Below are positions 16,301 through 22,976 of a stretch of DNA of 23,404 nt, piece by piece (the first letter of the stretch is position 1; every line of letters starts with the position of its first letter). The stretch is from Bacillota bacterium (GTDB lineage: Bacteria; Bacillota; Clostridia; Christensenellales; SZUA-584): the NCBI GenBank assembly GCA_023416745.1, contig JAEZHF010000061.1, positions 1 through 23,404 on the forward strand, read 5' to 3'. The notes beneath the pieces are model-generated. The model was given only the letters and a program-made list of their open reading frames with translations, made no database searches and was not told the DNA's origin. A program made the position numbers and the translations under genes.

Positions 16301-18992
16301 TATCAGTTAATGCCGACAACCCCACCGATCCATACAGGCTTCCGTTTCTGTACAGCGGAAAAATGATACAGGACACACAGCCCAATATGTCAGTGATTTC
16401 ATCAGATGAGATTTCTGTATGCTGCGGATGTAATATTCGGTGGGTATACGCCTGTCCATTTTCAAGTTTCGCAATCACAGCAGCTAGCTTGTCCATCGGT
16501 ACAGCCGCTAATCTTTCACCTTCATAAAATTCGGGCAGACGGTCCCATTCATACATATGCCGGGCCACGCCCGCCTCCCAGTCAAAGCGGCATATTGTGA
16601 CGCGGTCAGCGTTCGTCTTGCCACCTATTATACCCATCGCATTGATAATCGCATCCTTGTATTTTCTAATTGGCGTATTGATAAAACTCTGTGCCAGCAC
16701 CAGCATAGTCCGCTCGAAGTCAATATGCCTCTTTTCTCTCTCAAGCGCTGCCCGAATAGCCTGATCCCGCTCTTTGCGCATCAGTACGCTGACGATCATC
16801 TGGCAGAATATCTCAATTGCCACGATGCCGTCCTTTGTCCACGCCATCGGTTTTTTCTCCGTACTGAGACTCACCAGGCCCATCACTTTCCCGTTTGAAG
16901 CCAGCGGAAAGTTAGCTGTGGCATGCGAGCGCCGGGTCAGCATTGTCCGGTGATAAGCGCTGTGGCCGGGAACATCGTTGATACTGTTGACGAAATGGGC
17001 TTCTCCCTTCAGATGGTGCTCTATGATTTCAGGAATATCCGCAAACGCAATAATACTGCTTTTTTCACCGACAGTCCTGTGTTTCACGCTGTCCCACCCA
17101 TACAACCGCCGCAGCACCTTCGCATTCCAGTCGTAAATGTATATGGAAGACCTGTCTGCATTGCAATATTGCGCAACCTGTTCCATGGCCCTGTTCACAG
17201 CGGTGTCCAGATGCTCCAGCGGCGTATTGATAAACTCCTGCGACAACAGCTGCACCGTCCGTTCAAAGGCAATCTGCCTGGCGGATATTTCCGCCTTTTT
17301 GCGCATGCAGACCTCCAGTATTGTAGGGGCCAGCGTCTCAAGCATTACCCGGTCCTCATCCCGGTAGCCGCCTTCACGGTTCGCGAGGGCGATGAGCCCA
17401 ATCGCCTTGCCTTCGTGCAATATCGGCACGCCGAGAAACGCAGTCAGCGGCATGTGGCCATCCGGCAGGTCGCAAAAGTCCGGATGGCTCTTGGGATCAT
17501 TCGTCAGGAGCGTGCTGCCGGTCTTTACAACAGCACCATAAAGTCCATACAGCTTAAATTCCTTCAACTTTTGCCTTTTTACCGGGTCGAAATTGCTCAT
17601 GGCTTCTGTTGCCTGACTGAACGCAGTTTCATAAAGCTTCCCGTTTCCCCGGAGTTCTGCCATAAAGCTGCCTTTGCTCCCCGTCACGTCTTCCAGCACA
17701 CCAAGACAGGCCTTGCACAGCATTTCCGGCGTATCGCAAAACACTGCTTTGTCATAAATACGGTTAATGGCGAGCAGCACAGTGGTCTGCTGCATCTCCA
17801 ATAACAGGGCTTTAACACGGCGCGTAATATCGCGAATGAAATATGTACATACACAGCCCGGCTCCGCATCATAAACGGATGCCGAAATCTCGGCAGGAAA
17901 ATCGCGCCCCGAATTATCCCGAGCCACAATCTCAGTCATACCATACGAGAGTGCGCGCTTGCCGCTGCCGGTAAAATTCGATATGTCTTTATGCAGGCGC
18001 TCTCTGTCCTTATTCCCGACAAACGGAATAAATGACGTTCCCAGGACATGCGCCTTGTTGATTGCGAAAAGCGTTTCCGCCTCCCTGTTCATATAAAGTA
18101 TACAAAAGTCCTGATCAACGGAAACGATGGCATAGCTGCACGCTTCCAGCACGTTCTGATAAAGCGGCGGTGCTTCTGAAAAAAAGCGCGACATCGCACC
18201 GGACACACCGCCGCCATGCCACCGGGCATTCCTGAGAATCTCATATGCTGAAAAAAATACGAATATGCCGCTGGTGTACTGCGCCAGCCGGCCAGCCCAG
18301 TCCACGTAACCGCCCGGAAATGATTTTATGCCGGCGGTCAGCAGACCGAACGAAAACATCAGCATGGACAGCGAATACCAGAAAAGGTGATCCTGCCGGT
18401 TGCGCTGATAGCTTTTTATCATCGCCATTGCCGCAGACAGGTGCACCGCACTGGCGACAAACAGCACGGTGTTTCGCTGAAAAGTGTAAGTATTGTTCTC
18501 AACAAAGGCCGGAAGAAAGCCATAGACAGCACCGGCAGTTATCAAAACCGTGAATCCGCAGCTGATTGCGATAAGCGCCGCCAGCTTCACCGGCGCGAAT
18601 TTTGTTAAAGCGCTGCTGGTTTTGTCCCGGTGTTCGCCGAAAGCCGCCAACAAATGGAGCACTGAAGCGATCAGCGCAGACACATTAAATGCTGTGGAGA
18701 AGATGTTCAAACCGTTGGGCATGTAGCGCATCCACCCTGAAAACATAGCGCCCAGTCCCATAATCAGTGTGGCAGCGGCCATCAGCACCGCACTGATGTA
18801 GCCCGTCTTCAGATACATGCGTGCAACCAAGTAGAACACCATCAGGTTGGCGGCGCCGATGAATACTGTGTTAAGAACAGCCATCAGATACTTTGGTTCA
18901 AAGCTTCCGTCTGGATTCAGTATCCAGAACACAAGTATCATCAAGCAGATGGCAACCACCATTATAACGCTGACCTTTTTGACCACGTTCAT
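13317..18992 (-). CDS. Giant multi-PAS/GAF membrane sensor histidine kinase
   Basis: 1,891 residues from the ATG at 18992, chosen because GGAGGGAG lies just upstream; an earlier start ten codons upstream has no such site. Approximate order: eight transmembrane helices (5-253, unrecognised sensor type), PAS (280-395), GAF (405-560), GAF (575-740), GAF (755-920), PAS (930-1045), PAS (1070-1190), PAS (1197-1315), GAF (1330-1490), PAS (1497-1615), then the kinase core. The phospho-acceptor is His1645 in NISHEFKTP; the ATP domain has the N box INLLSNAIKH, the G1 box DNGEGIP and the G2 box GCGIGLSL. All are intact, so it should be active. There is no C-terminal receiver, so it needs a separate partner, probably the overlapping receiver protein. 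Ligands are unknown. GAF2/GAF3 and PAS4/PAS5 are internal duplications. Confidence 0.95.
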   Translation of the reverse strand: MNVVKKVSVIMVVAICLMILVFWILNPDGSFEPKYLMAVLNTVFIGAANLMVFYLVARMYLKTGYISAVLMAAATLIMGLGAMFSGWMRYMPNGLNIFSTAFNVSALIASVLHLLAAFGEHRDKTSSALTKFAPVKLAALIAISCGFTVLITAGAVYGFLPAFVENNTYTFQRNTVLFVASAVHLSAAMAMIKSYQRNRQDHLFWYSLSMLMFSFGLLTAGIKSFPGGYVDWAGRLAQYTSGIFVFFSAYEILRNARWHGGGVSGAMSRFFSEAPPLYQNVLEACSYAIVSVDQDFCILYMNREAETLFAINKAHVLGTSFIPFVGNKDRERLHKDISNFTGSGKRALSYGMTEIVARDNSGRDFPAEISASVYDAEPGCVCTYFIRDITRRVKALLLEMQQTTVLLAINRIYDKAVFCDTPEMLCKACLGVLEDVTGSKGSFMAELRGNGKLYETAFSQATEAMSNFDPVKRQKLKEFKLYGLYGAVVKTGSTLLTNDPKSHPDFCDLPDGHMPLTAFLGVPILHEGKAIGLIALANREGGYRDEDRVMLETLAPTILEVCMRKKAEISARQIAFERTVQLLSQEFINTPLEHLDTAVNRAMEQVAQYCNADRSSIYIYDWNAKVLRRLYGWDSVKHRTVGEKSSIIAFADIPEIIEHHLKGEAHFVNSINDVPGHSAYHRTMLTRRSHATANFPLASNGKVMGLVSLSTEKKPMAWTKDGIVAIEIFCQMIVSVLMRKERDQAIRAALEREKRHIDFERTMLVLAQSFINTPIRKYKDAIINAMGIIGGKTNADRVTICRFDWEAGVARHMYEWDRLPEFYEGERLAAVPMDKLAAVIAKLENGQAYTHRILHPQHTEISSDEITDILGCVSCIIFPLYRNGSLYGSVGLSALTDKPEFELDEPLVQIFSEMTSNMLERIDAMLALQEANEANRMILDSTYDGVAMIARDSTVLSAGRIFAAQFGKTPEEMVGTRMRDYTPLTQYGGFASRRVQMTGRVFDSGVAETYEDCREGIWLDTRICPVFKNGQVVAVTLFCTDITDRKKAAEELARIAELEKQAEIMKQKEADYLEMLDGASDGSWIYDVIKGTIHYSEQWVKLIGIEGVPPEKRMAHIYENLLHPEDKEMVITAQKMAFDKRLPKHKLEYRIKTAGGQYIWVLGQCKILYNSEGMPLKVYGTSMDITDRKQTERALGENELLLRTFMDSASDFMFIKDRDGRVVMVNAAYGRIFGVDIKDVIGKNDYELYGDPELAREVVENDRLVMETGRMLICQESVITKNGYRTFSLAKVPWRDTHGNLLGVLGTAHDVTDLKNARDELQELVRSLRRSNECIELLYETTERILRSAAPREDIEELCTKVMHFLSCDVFFNYLLEEDAYMMQLNACGGVTDEQRQQLEHLPLGMAVCGCVAKAAVRIVAENIQTEDLDGTKFFKDIDIRAYACHPLMANGMPIGTLGFGTRSKDCFSDEELALMKTVADSIAVAVKRVQSEEALQENEMLLRAIINGANDPVFLKDRQCRMLMANEATAAASGDSLNEILGKTVMEYHKDTECARVIVENDRRVMDNNRAEVIEERVSTGIETRTFLASKTPWQDAQGNVIGLIGVARDITDRIQMEKELRQTADELAEKNALVTDFFINISHEFKTPISVLQLAIEILGEHQKRNSMDKELLERNLGIMLQNTCRLSKLVGNLLDITKIDAGFLQPMCAYADIVKLLKNLVESVKPYAIKRGLHMVFLSSIRSRVILTDVEFVERIVINLLSNAIKHTPNGGVVNVALEDRGDVMLISVRDNGEGIPHDKEHIIFDRYRQVNNTLARSSEGCGIGLSLCKSLAELLGGRIWVESVPGRGSDFYVELPVKQTKDTVNSLGVQPANLQSRIMTEFSDISF

Positions 18993-19051
18993 TGTCTCCC
19001 TCCGGGCAGAGGCATAAAGCAATGGAATAGAGCGACGAGCGCGCTATCTGT

Positions 19052-19080
19052 ATTATAATGTCGCAGATACGCACATACAA
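19052..19080 (-). promoter_or_regulatory. Promoter of the giant kinase gene
   Basis: On the minus strand TTGTAT (19080-19075), a 17-nt spacer and a perfect TATAAT (19057-19052). The predicted transcript start is about 53 nt before the start codon. Confidence 0.7.
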
Positions 19081-19114
19081 ACGCTTTTATTAGCGGATAT
19101 TGTCGAATGATATA

Positions 19115-19136
19115 GAAAAGGCGCCCGCAAGCGCCT
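19115..19136 (-). terminator. Intrinsic terminator of the nitroreductase gene
   Basis: The minus strand forms AGGCGC/GCGCCT with a 6-nt loop, followed by TTTCTATAT. It lies about 70 nt past the nitroreductase stop and upstream of the kinase promoter. Confidence 0.7.
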
Positions 19137-19206
19137 GCTAAAAATCAGTGACAGTCATCATCACTGCTAAAGTTATTTCTGCAGTCTACAATCTAGTGCA
19201 TGGTGT

Positions 19207-19710
19207 TCACAACCGCACGACGATATCATCCAGCTCCTTACGCTGCCGAACGGGTAAAGACGACGCAGGATACCCCAACGGCGTGAACGCAACCGGCTCG
19301 AAACCTGCGCCCAGATTCACCGCGTCGCGAGCGGCCTGCGCGTCAAACGCGCCAATCCAGCAGGTGCCCAGGCCCAGCGCCGTCGCGGCAAGTATCATAT
19401 GATCCATCACGATGGCGGCGTCCACATCCGCAAAGTTTTTACCGTCCTTGCGCACCCATGCGGCGTCCATGTCCGAGTATATGCCGATCACCAGCGGCGC
19501 CTGTGTAAAGAAGGGCGCGCGGCAGATCTTTTTGAGCGTATCCAGATGCTTCTCCACCGGCATCACCACCAGCCTGAACGGCTGCAGGTTGCACGCAGTG
19601 GGTGCGATCACGCCGGCCTCCAGCACCTTACGCAGCTTGTCATCTTCGACCGCGTCCGCTTTATAAGCCCGCACGCTGTATCTCTGTCCGATCAGATCAA
19701 AGAATTCCAT
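19207..19710 (-). CDS. Nitroreductase-family flavoprotein
   Basis: 167 residues, a short member of the FMN-dependent nitroreductase superfamily. Seen in sequence: the N-terminal RYSVRAYKADAVEDDKLRKVLEAG with the phosphate-binding RxSxRxY pattern, then APTACNLQPFRLVV, then the central VDAAIVMDHMILAATALGLGTCWIGAF, the most conserved part of the family, and FTPLGYPA near the end. Members are usually dimers that use NAD(P)H to reduce nitro-aromatics, quinones or flavins; the physiological substrate cannot be predicted. The start is supported by GGAGGTT just before the ATG. It lies 48 nt downstream of the Cys-rich gene and may share its transcript. Confidence 0.93.
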   Translation of the reverse strand: MEFFDLIGQRYSVRAYKADAVEDDKLRKVLEAGVIAPTACNLQPFRLVVMPVEKHLDTLKKICRAPFFTQAPLVIGIYSDMDAAWVRKDGKNFADVDAAIVMDHMILAATALGLGTCWIGAFDAQAARDAVNLGAGFEPVAFTPLGYPASSLPVRQRKELDDIVVRL

Positions 19711-19758
19711 AACAACCTCCGCATTTAAAAATTACACACCCGCTCAAAAAGCTTCTTA

Positions 19759-19965
19759 TTACTCCCGCAACCCATGCGCGCAACCCGCGCACACCTTTTG
19801 AAACGCGCTGATATCCTTGTAGCGGCGCGTTATGCGCAGCCACCGTTCCAGTTCACGCTGCGTCTCATCGCCGCCGCAGTGCTTGCCGGCGCATTGATAC
19901 TCACGGCAAACATTTTCACCAATCTCCCTGTCCACTGCGGGGCAATACCAGTTCAGTTCCCTCAT
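19759..19965 (-). CDS. Small cysteine-rich protein, probably metal-binding
   Basis: 68 residues with six cysteines: Cys8, Cys20, Cys25, Cys30 and a C-terminal CAGC pair (59 and 62). It begins MRELNWYCPAVDREIGENVC, and the middle is a charged helix. I know no named family for it. The spacing suggests zinc or an iron-sulfur cluster, but this is inferred only from cysteine content. GGAGGA lies upstream of the ATG with a slightly long spacer. It sits between the cupin gene (104 nt upstream) and the nitroreductase gene (48 nt downstream), all on the same strand. Confidence 0.7.
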   Translation of the reverse strand: MRELNWYCPAVDREIGENVCREYQCAGKHCGGDETQRELERWLRITRRYKDISAFQKVCAGCAHGLRE

Positions 19966-20069
19966 CGTTGATGTTCCTCCACCCCAAATATACGATATGA
20001 TTGCTTTACACCACTGCGCTTTGTTTTCAGCGCTTCATAATACGGCGCGCGTTTGGTTGCTCCACCCTC

Positions 20070-20408
20070 TTATATTCCGCCGCCGGTGTTCTCCTTCGTC
20101 AGCGTACCATCCTTCTCGATCAGCAAGCAGGTGACCGGACCGTGGCAGACCGGCCTGTGCCGCACGCCCGCGGGCACGACGATGAACTCGCCCGCTTCCA
20201 GCGTTACCGGTCCGTCGTCGAACTCCACCTGCATCCGTCCCTCCGCAACGAAGAACATCTCATCCGAGCGCTCATGGACGTGGAAGTCCAGAACGCGTTC
20301 CTCCGTGCGGATTACGGTCAGCACATGGTCGTTCAGCCGCCCCAGCTGTAAATATTCATTGAGCGCCAACCCCGCGGCGCACTTGGAAACGTTCACCTTG
20401 TCCGGCAT
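20070..20408 (-). CDS. Small single-domain cupin
   Basis: 112 residues from the ATG at 20408, chosen because AGGGGGG lies 5 nt upstream; a GTG nine codons earlier lacks a site. Both cupin motifs are present: HVHERSDEMFFVAEG gives metal ligands His43, His45 and Glu50, and GEFIVVPAGVRH gives His84. It is a small cytoplasmic beta-barrel that should bind a divalent metal. Such proteins act as isomerases, dioxygenases or sugar-binding modules, and the sequence does not say which. It follows the methyltransferase stop by 19 nt, so the two are probably co-transcribed and may act on one metabolite. Confidence 0.9.
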   Translation of the reverse strand: MPDKVNVSKCAAGLALNEYLQLGRLNDHVLTVIRTEERVLDFHVHERSDEMFFVAEGRMQVEFDDGPVTLEAGEFIVVPAGVRHRPVCHGPVTCLLIEKDGTLTKENTGGGI

Positions 20409-20427
20409 GCCAGCCCCCCCTGTGTAT

Positions 20428-21177
20428 TTATGCACGCGCTGTCGCGATCAGTTTCCACGACGAACCCCGGTCATAGACGGAACGGTCGTAACCGCCGTAC
20501 AGCCGGATCTCCGAAAAGCCCGCCGCTTCCAGCAGCTCCGTGTAATCGTCGTCCAGCAGCAGCCGGATGCGTATCTCATGCGTCTTCATCTCAGACCGTC
20601 CGCCGCTGTGGAAAATGTCCACCACGCGTATCGTCTGGAACGGACCGTCGATATCCCGCAGCAGCAGCCGCGTGAAGTCTGCGTTGTTGACAATCAGATT
20701 GATGCGGTATTCGTCGCCCAGCGTGCGGTGCGCCGTGCTCTGTGTGGCCACAAACAGGCCGCCGGGGCGCAGCCGGGCCCGCATTGATGTCAGCGCCGCC
20801 AGCAGATCCTTCTGCGTATGCATGTGATTGAGCGATTGCGTCATGCAAAGTACTGCATCGAACCGCTGCGGCCACGCGTGCTCCAGCTCGCGGTAGTCGC
20901 ATTGCTTCAGCTCTGCGCTGATGTCCAGGCGGTCAAGGTTCGACCGGCAGACATCCAGCATCGCCGCGGAATAGTCGCTGCCGGATATCTCGTACCCCAG
21001 CTGCGACAGCATCACGATGTGTTGTCCCGTACCGCAGGCGCAGTCCAGCACCGACGACGTGCCGCATTCATTCAGCAGCGCGTCCAGCATGCCGCGCTCG
21101 TCCGCGTTGATGTTGTCGATCTCACCGAACAGGTCATACTCGAATGCCCATCCGGAGTAGTCGTCAGCGTATTGCAT
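20428..21177 (-). CDS. Class I SAM-dependent methyltransferase
   Basis: 249 residues. SAM motif I is VLDCACGTGQH at 43-53, followed by ISGSDYSAAMLDVCR (motif II, acidic ribose contact), CDYRELEHAWPQRFDAVLCM (motif III/IV) and LRPGGLFVATQS (motif V). This is the standard order for small-molecule methyltransferases of the Methyltransf_25/11 type. The C-terminal part, about 160-245, has beta strands resembling the family's substrate lid. The substrate is unknown. The start has AAGGAG 6 nt before the ATG. It leads a minus-strand group with the cupin gene and probably the Cys-rich and nitroreductase genes. Confidence 0.9.
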   Translation of the reverse strand: MQYADDYSGWAFEYDLFGEIDNINADERGMLDALLNECGTSSVLDCACGTGQHIVMLSQLGYEISGSDYSAAMLDVCRSNLDRLDISAELKQCDYRELEHAWPQRFDAVLCMTQSLNHMHTQKDLLAALTSMRARLRPGGLFVATQSTAHRTLGDEYRINLIVNNADFTRLLLRDIDGPFQTIRVVDIFHSGGRSEMKTHEIRIRLLLDDDYTELLEAAGFSEIRLYGGYDRSVYDRGSSWKLIATARA

Positions 21178-21221
21178 GGCCTGCTCCTTGCATAGGGCCC
21201 TCCCGACAGAATTGCGAACTT

Positions 21222-21230
21222 ATTATAACA
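21222..21230 (-). promoter_or_regulatory. Extended -10 promoter of the methyltransferase group
   Basis: The minus strand reads TGT then TATAAT (TGnTATAAT form), about 45 nt before the start codon. No good -35 box is visible, as is common with extended -10 promoters. Confidence 0.55.
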
Positions 21231-21299
21231 CACGCCGTGAGAACCCGCCATATTCTGCCCATTAAGAAAATAGCTTTTGATGGAAGCCGTTTATCATAA

Positions 21300-21329
21300 T
21301 AATAAATAAAGGCGTCCGCAGACGCCTTT
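21300..21329 (-). terminator. Terminator-like hairpin at the end of the candidate large RNA
   Basis: A perfect 9-bp stem AAAGGCGTC/GACGCCTTT with a 4-nt loop (21308-21316 with 21321-21329). On the minus strand it is followed by ATTTATTATTATG, T-rich but interrupted. It could work in both directions. Confidence 0.65.
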
Positions 21330-21490
21330 ACGTTGATAATTTATTTTATGGCGGGAGTTCCCGCTCTTCCACACCTGGGATCATGCACCGCAATTCGGGA
21401 CCCGGATCGCAAGTGGGATGTATTTGAGTCTGTGTCCTGACCGAATCAAGACTCTTTCTTATTGCTGCTTTGATTATCCCCTTTCCCCTG

Positions 21491-21780
21491 AACGGGTATC
21501 GCTTATGTTCCTTTTGCGCCTACCGCTTATGCGGCTTTACCCTTTTCATTGGATTGTCCTCCTGCTATGCTTTCGTTTCTCAAAGGCCTTGGGGGAGCAC
21601 CCCGTCAGCCGGAGTTCGATTGCTGCAACATCGCCCGACCGTGCCGGGCTGTCATTGTCTAGGTTTCCTTGATCGTTCCCTTTCCCCTTTAACGGGTATC
21701 GAGTATGTTCGTTTGACGACTGCCGCTAACGCGGCTGTGCACTTTTCATTGGACTGTCCTCCTGCCATGCTTTCGTCTCG
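21491..21780. repeat. Direct repeat, two 90-bp copies 200 bp apart
   Basis: 21491-21580 and 21691-21780 align without gaps at an offset of exactly 200 bp, with 74 of 90 positions identical by hand count. Similarity weakens on both sides but includes the ten or so bases before each copy. Differences fall partly in the loop of a retained CCGC-N4-GCGG hairpin. Confidence 0.85.
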
Positions 21781-22106
21781 CAGTTGTCCTTTGTCAATGA
21801 CCGTCTTTGCTAGATTTCCTTGGTATCTCCTTTTTCCGCAGCGGATTTGGCTTTCCGCTGCCGGGGTCTGGCGGCGCTTTGTCCACTGTCCACTCAGGCT
21901 GCCGTCAGCGCGCCTTTGCGAACCATTCACATCTCCCTCACCGTTCGTAACCGTTCAATTTCTTGGGTTAAGCGCATCTGCCAACGTGATCGCCTTGTCC
22001 GGTGAGCGCCGCCTGCCTCAGCAGCGTTTCCATCTGATACGTCTGTGAATCTTCAATTGCATAGCCCACTGGAATCAACCCCTTTCGTTTTGTTTTTTGT
22101 AGACTC

Positions 22107-22135
22107 ATTATAACATGGCCTGTCCAAAAATGCAA
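22107..22135 (-). promoter_or_regulatory. Promoter of the candidate large RNA
   Basis: On the minus strand TTGCAT (22135-22130), a 17-nt spacer and a perfect TATAAT (22112-22107). The predicted transcript start is near 22100. Confidence 0.7.
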
Positions 22136-22201
22136 GCTTGTTCGGAACTATTTTTAATAATATTTTTGTTTTTGCTGTTACCGGTTGTGCAAAAGAGCGG
22201 G

Positions 22202-22216
22202 GCGACCACAGGTCGC
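22202..22216. repeat. Short GC palindrome, REP-like
   Basis: GCGACC, 3-nt loop, GGTCGC in an AT-rich setting. On the minus strand it is followed by CCCCGCTCTTTT. It resembles short intergenic palindromes seen scattered in GC-rich clostridial genomes; this comparison is from memory. It could also act as a weak terminator. Confidence 0.4.
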
Positions 22217-22277
22217 ACCTACAATCCCACTGACATAAAAAAGGGGAATATTCGGTACAAAATCTCAATTTACCTAT

Positions 22278-22308
22278 TGACAGCGTAACATTGTTATGTT
22301 ACGCTGTT
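22278..22308 (+). promoter_or_regulatory. yhbD promoter overlapped by a perfect 12-bp palindrome
   Basis: A perfect TTGACA (22278-22283) runs into the inverted repeat ACAGCGTAACAT/ATGTTACGCTGT (22281-22292 with 22297-22308, 4-nt centre). TACGCT sits 17 nt after the -35 and would be a poor -10. A further GTAACA follows at 22313-22318. The layout suits an operator for a MerR-like regulator, perhaps the adjacent YhbD itself. Confidence 0.6.
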
Positions 22309-22333
22309 CCTGTAACAAGGGAGGGATGACAAC

Positions 22334-22957
22334 ATGGACGAAGAACTCATTTCCAAAAAAGAACTGCTGGAGCTGACGGGCATATCGTACGGGCAGCTCT
22401 ACCGGTGGAAGCGCAAGGGGCTGATCCCCGAGGACTGGTTTATACGCAAGTCCACCTACACCGGACAGGAGACGTTTTTTCCGCGGAGCCAGATGCTGAC
22501 CCGCGTGACGCGCATACTCAACATGAAGGAGGATGCCTCGCTGGACGACTTGGCCGACGTGTTCTCCCCCGAGACCGGAACCGCCGCGCCGCCCGACGCC
22601 GATGCGCTCACCGGCCGCGGCATCGTATCGGCGGACGCGATGCGGCTGTTTCAGGAGGGCCGGGACGGGATGCCCCTGTCCTTCGACGACGCGCTGCACG
22701 CTTACCTGTTCAGTCAGGTGCTGGTGTCGGGCGAGCTGTCGCTGGACGAGGCGCGGCTGATGCTGGATACCTTGCGCACCGCGGCCATCCGCTTCTCAGC
22801 GGCACCGGCGCAGGTGCTGCTCACGCGCAAGCTGGGCGTGTTCGCCTGCGTGGCGCTGTCTGCCAGCGGTGAGGCGCAAACCGACAAGGACACGCGGCTG
22901 ATCCGCCGGTTCGATCTCAAATCGGCGGCCGAAGAACTGAAACTCAAACTTTTATAA
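22334..22957 (+). CDS. yhbD: YhbD-like protein (DUF4004) with MerR-type HTH
   Basis: 207 residues. The N-terminus, ISKKELLELTGISYGQLYRWKRKGLIPEDWF (in pieces, about residues 6-36), is a MerR-like helix-turn-helix, followed by RKSTYTGQETFFPR and LNMKEDASLDDLADVFSP. This closely matches what I recall of Bacillus subtilis YhbD. The C-terminal half is helical and lacks a known effector domain. It is probably a regulator of the following bactofilin-like gene, judging by gene order. The start has GGGAGGG about 8 nt upstream. The palindrome overlapping its promoter suggests autoregulation. The molecular function of DUF4004 is not established to my knowledge. Confidence 0.92.
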   Translation: MDEELISKKELLELTGISYGQLYRWKRKGLIPEDWFIRKSTYTGQETFFPRSQMLTRVTRILNMKEDASLDDLADVFSPETGTAAPPDADALTGRGIVSADAMRLFQEGRDGMPLSFDDALHAYLFSQVLVSGELSLDEARLMLDTLRTAAIRFSAAPAQVLLTRKLGVFACVALSASGEAQTDKDTRLIRRFDLKSAAEELKLKLL

Positions 22958-22976
22958 TGACATGGAGGAAATAGAT

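Larger units (their letters stand above)
21300..22100 (-). ncRNA. Candidate large structured non-coding RNA, about 800 nt
   Basis: No convincing protein gene covers this stretch on either strand. The minus strand has a promoter at its start and a terminator-like hairpin at its end. Hairpins visible in between include GCAGCGGA/TCCGCTGC (21861-21838, 8 bp), GCCCG/CGGGC (21649-21633), GGGG/CCCC near 21590-21602, CCGC-N4-GCGG in both repeat copies (near 21723-21734 and 21523-21534) and GCGGG/CCCGC (21364-21351). A 90-bp module occurs twice at an exact 200-bp offset, and a third diverged copy may lie near 21813-21910. I considered RNase P RNA, tmRNA, SRP RNA and group I/II introns and saw none of their conserved cores. 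GOLLD, ROOL, OLE and raiA-type RNAs could not be excluded from memory. It may alternatively be decayed coding DNA. Confidence 0.5.

Noticed and set aside
19146..19166. CAGTGA/TCACTG inverted repeat downstream of the nitroreductase gene
   Set aside because: No T-run and a weak stem; the hairpin at 19119-19136 is the better terminator.
21470..22048. A 192-codon plus-strand reading frame across the repeat region
   Set aside because: No ribosome site at the TTG start, unusual composition (rich in Ser, Pro, Leu, Arg, Cys), no recognisable domain, and the promoter and terminator signals are on the other strand.
21300..22135. RNase P RNA, tmRNA, SRP RNA or group I/II intron
   Set aside because: No GAGGAAAGTCC, no tRNA-like end or tag frame, no SRP core, and no domain V-like hairpin or reverse transcriptase were found by eye.
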